Assembly: GCA_900756035.1 (NCBI GenBank)
Contig: CAAEIR010000194.1
Span: 1-5,513, forward strand
Source of the DNA: an uncultured Anaerostipes sp.
GTDB lineage: Bacteria; Bacillota; Clostridia; Lachnospirales; Lachnospiraceae
DNA length: 5,513 nucleotides
Direction: 5' to 3'
How positions within the stretch are numbered: the first letter of the stretch is position 1; each line of letters starts with the position of its first letter. Positions 4,827-5,513 of the stretch are shown one piece after another. The position numbers were made by a program, and so were the translations under genes. The notes below the pieces were generated by a model that was not told where the DNA came from, did not search any database, and was given only the letters and a program-made list of their open reading frames with translations.

Positions 4827-5345
4827 ATGATGAATAAGAGGAAAAACAATTGCGGATTTACATTATTAGAACTGGTCATTTCAGTATCAGTGCTGGTAAT
4901 ATTAACAGGTGTCACAGCGCCTGTTTTCACAAAATATATTGAGAAAGCCAGGGAACAGCGTTATATTACAGAGGCGAAGAGTGTCTTCCGTGCGCTGCAG
5001 TTTTACCTGATGGATCTGGATGAGTCGGGGATAGTGATATCAAGAGAGAAACTGACGGAAATTCTTGGGGACTATCCGGTTTCTTCACCGAGACATGTTC
5101 TTTATCCATATCTAACGAATAAAGCTACCAAAGAGGCATATCTTGCAGGGCAAGGATTTGTAAAGGACAGTAGTGCTGAAAATTTAAGAAGTATTGAGTA
5201 CGAAGTAAAAGATTACATTATTTCGGTCGAAGCATCAGGCAAAGTCAAGGTGAAAAAGCGCCAGAAGATTATTATCCCCACTAAGCCCGGCATAGTAACA
5301 GGGATAGATGGGACCCACCCTGAGACAATTCAAGAGACGGAGTGA
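4827..5345 (+). CDS. Orphan type IV prepilin/pseudopilin-like protein
   Basis: 172-residue protein with a classic class III signal: a short basic leader MMNKRKNNCG, then FTLLELVISVSVLVILTGVT. Prepilin peptidase should cut after Gly10 and methylate Phe11; Glu at mature position 5 is present. One membrane helix (about 11-33) continues into an amphipathic helix (KYIEKAREQRYITEAKSVFRALQ), as in pilins. The rest is hydrophilic with no cysteine pair after the leader. Length fits minor pilins or pseudopilins. No assembly ATPase, platform protein or peptidase gene is visible nearby. ATG 4827 (or 4830) is chosen; the ribosome site is weak (AAGAG, 10 bases). A TTG at 4806 overlapping the DUF4250 stop is possible and would lengthen the leader by seven residues. 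The next gene, cardiolipin synthase, follows after 5 bases. Confidence 0.87.
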   Translation: MMNKRKNNCGFTLLELVISVSVLVILTGVTAPVFTKYIEKAREQRYITEAKSVFRALQFYLMDLDESGIVISREKLTEILGDYPVSSPRHVLYPYLTNKATKEAYLAGQGFVKDSSAENLRSIEYEVKDYIISVEASGKVKVKKRQKIIIPTKPGIVTGIDGTHPETIQETE

Positions 5346-5350
5346 GCACA

Positions 5351-5513
5351 GTGGACGTAATATCAACCATATATGATACGGCCGTGTCTGTCTGGGCATG
5401 GCTGCTGGATCATATAATTTTCGTCAATCTTATACTATCAATAATCATTGTATTTTTCAGGAGGCATGATCCGAAAACGGTTTGGACATGGCTGCTGGCT
5501 TTGTATTTCATAC
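5351..5513 (+). CDS. cls: Cardiolipin synthase, N-terminal part (cut by the right edge)
   Basis: Membrane enzyme of the phospholipase D superfamily, making cardiolipin from phosphatidylglycerol. Only 54 codons are visible. They match the N-terminal membrane module (PLDc_N type): a first helix around FVNLILSIIIVFF (24-36), the loop RRHDPKTVW (37-45) and the start of a second helix WTWLLALYFI. The catalytic HKD motifs would lie beyond the edge, so the call rests on the RR-x-DP-x-x-x-W-x-WLL signature and is likely rather than certain. GTG 5351 has GGAG 8 bases upstream; an in-frame GTG at 5342 overlapping the prepilin stop (GTGA) is the alternative. The close spacing suggests translational coupling with the prepilin-like gene. 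Confidence 0.85.
   Translation, partial: MDVISTIYDTAVSVWAWLLDHIIFVNLILSIIIVFFRRHDPKTVWTWLLALYFI

Overview
The window looks like chromosomal DNA of a gut-type Clostridia bacterium, most likely Lachnospiraceae. The support is the AT-leaning base composition, strong purine-rich ribosome sites, GTG/TTG alternative starts, a DUF4250-type small protein and Firmicutes-style protein sequences. The assignment is inferred from these features; no marker gene is present. There is no rRNA, tRNA, IS element or CRISPR array.

Left half (1-3017), a nitrogen-release module: a glutaminase gene (minus strand, cut by the left edge), an IclR-family regulator (plus) and an agmatinase/ureohydrolase-family gene (minus). 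The regulator and the ureohydrolase gene converge on one perfect 21-bp hairpin that can terminate transcription from both sides. The glutaminase and ureohydrolase genes, which flank the regulator, each have a promoter with a perfect TTGACA -35 box. Just downstream of each start point lies the same 16-bp near-palindrome AAAACGATATTATCAT; the ureohydrolase side carries a second, slightly diverged copy 20 bp away. This suggests a small local regulon, with the IclR protein as the obvious candidate regulator (inference). The ureohydrolase has Cys where the family normally has a metal-binding Asp.

Right half (3198-5513), all plus strand and related to the cell envelope: a membrane-anchored CE4 polysaccharide deacetylase with a variant first motif; an 82-residue protein of unknown function; a 59-residue DUF4250 protein; a stand-alone prepilin-like protein; and the start of a cardiolipin synthase, cut by the right edge. 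The last three are tightly packed (gaps of 17 and 5 bases) and probably form one operon, preceded by an extended -10 promoter and an odd tandem repeat carrying two six-codon reading frames.

The main points for a second look are the shared operator, the altered metal site of the ureohydrolase, the 12-bp inverted repeats around the glutaminase promoter (possible invertible segment), the leader repeat before DUF4250, and the orphan prepilin coupled to cardiolipin synthase.
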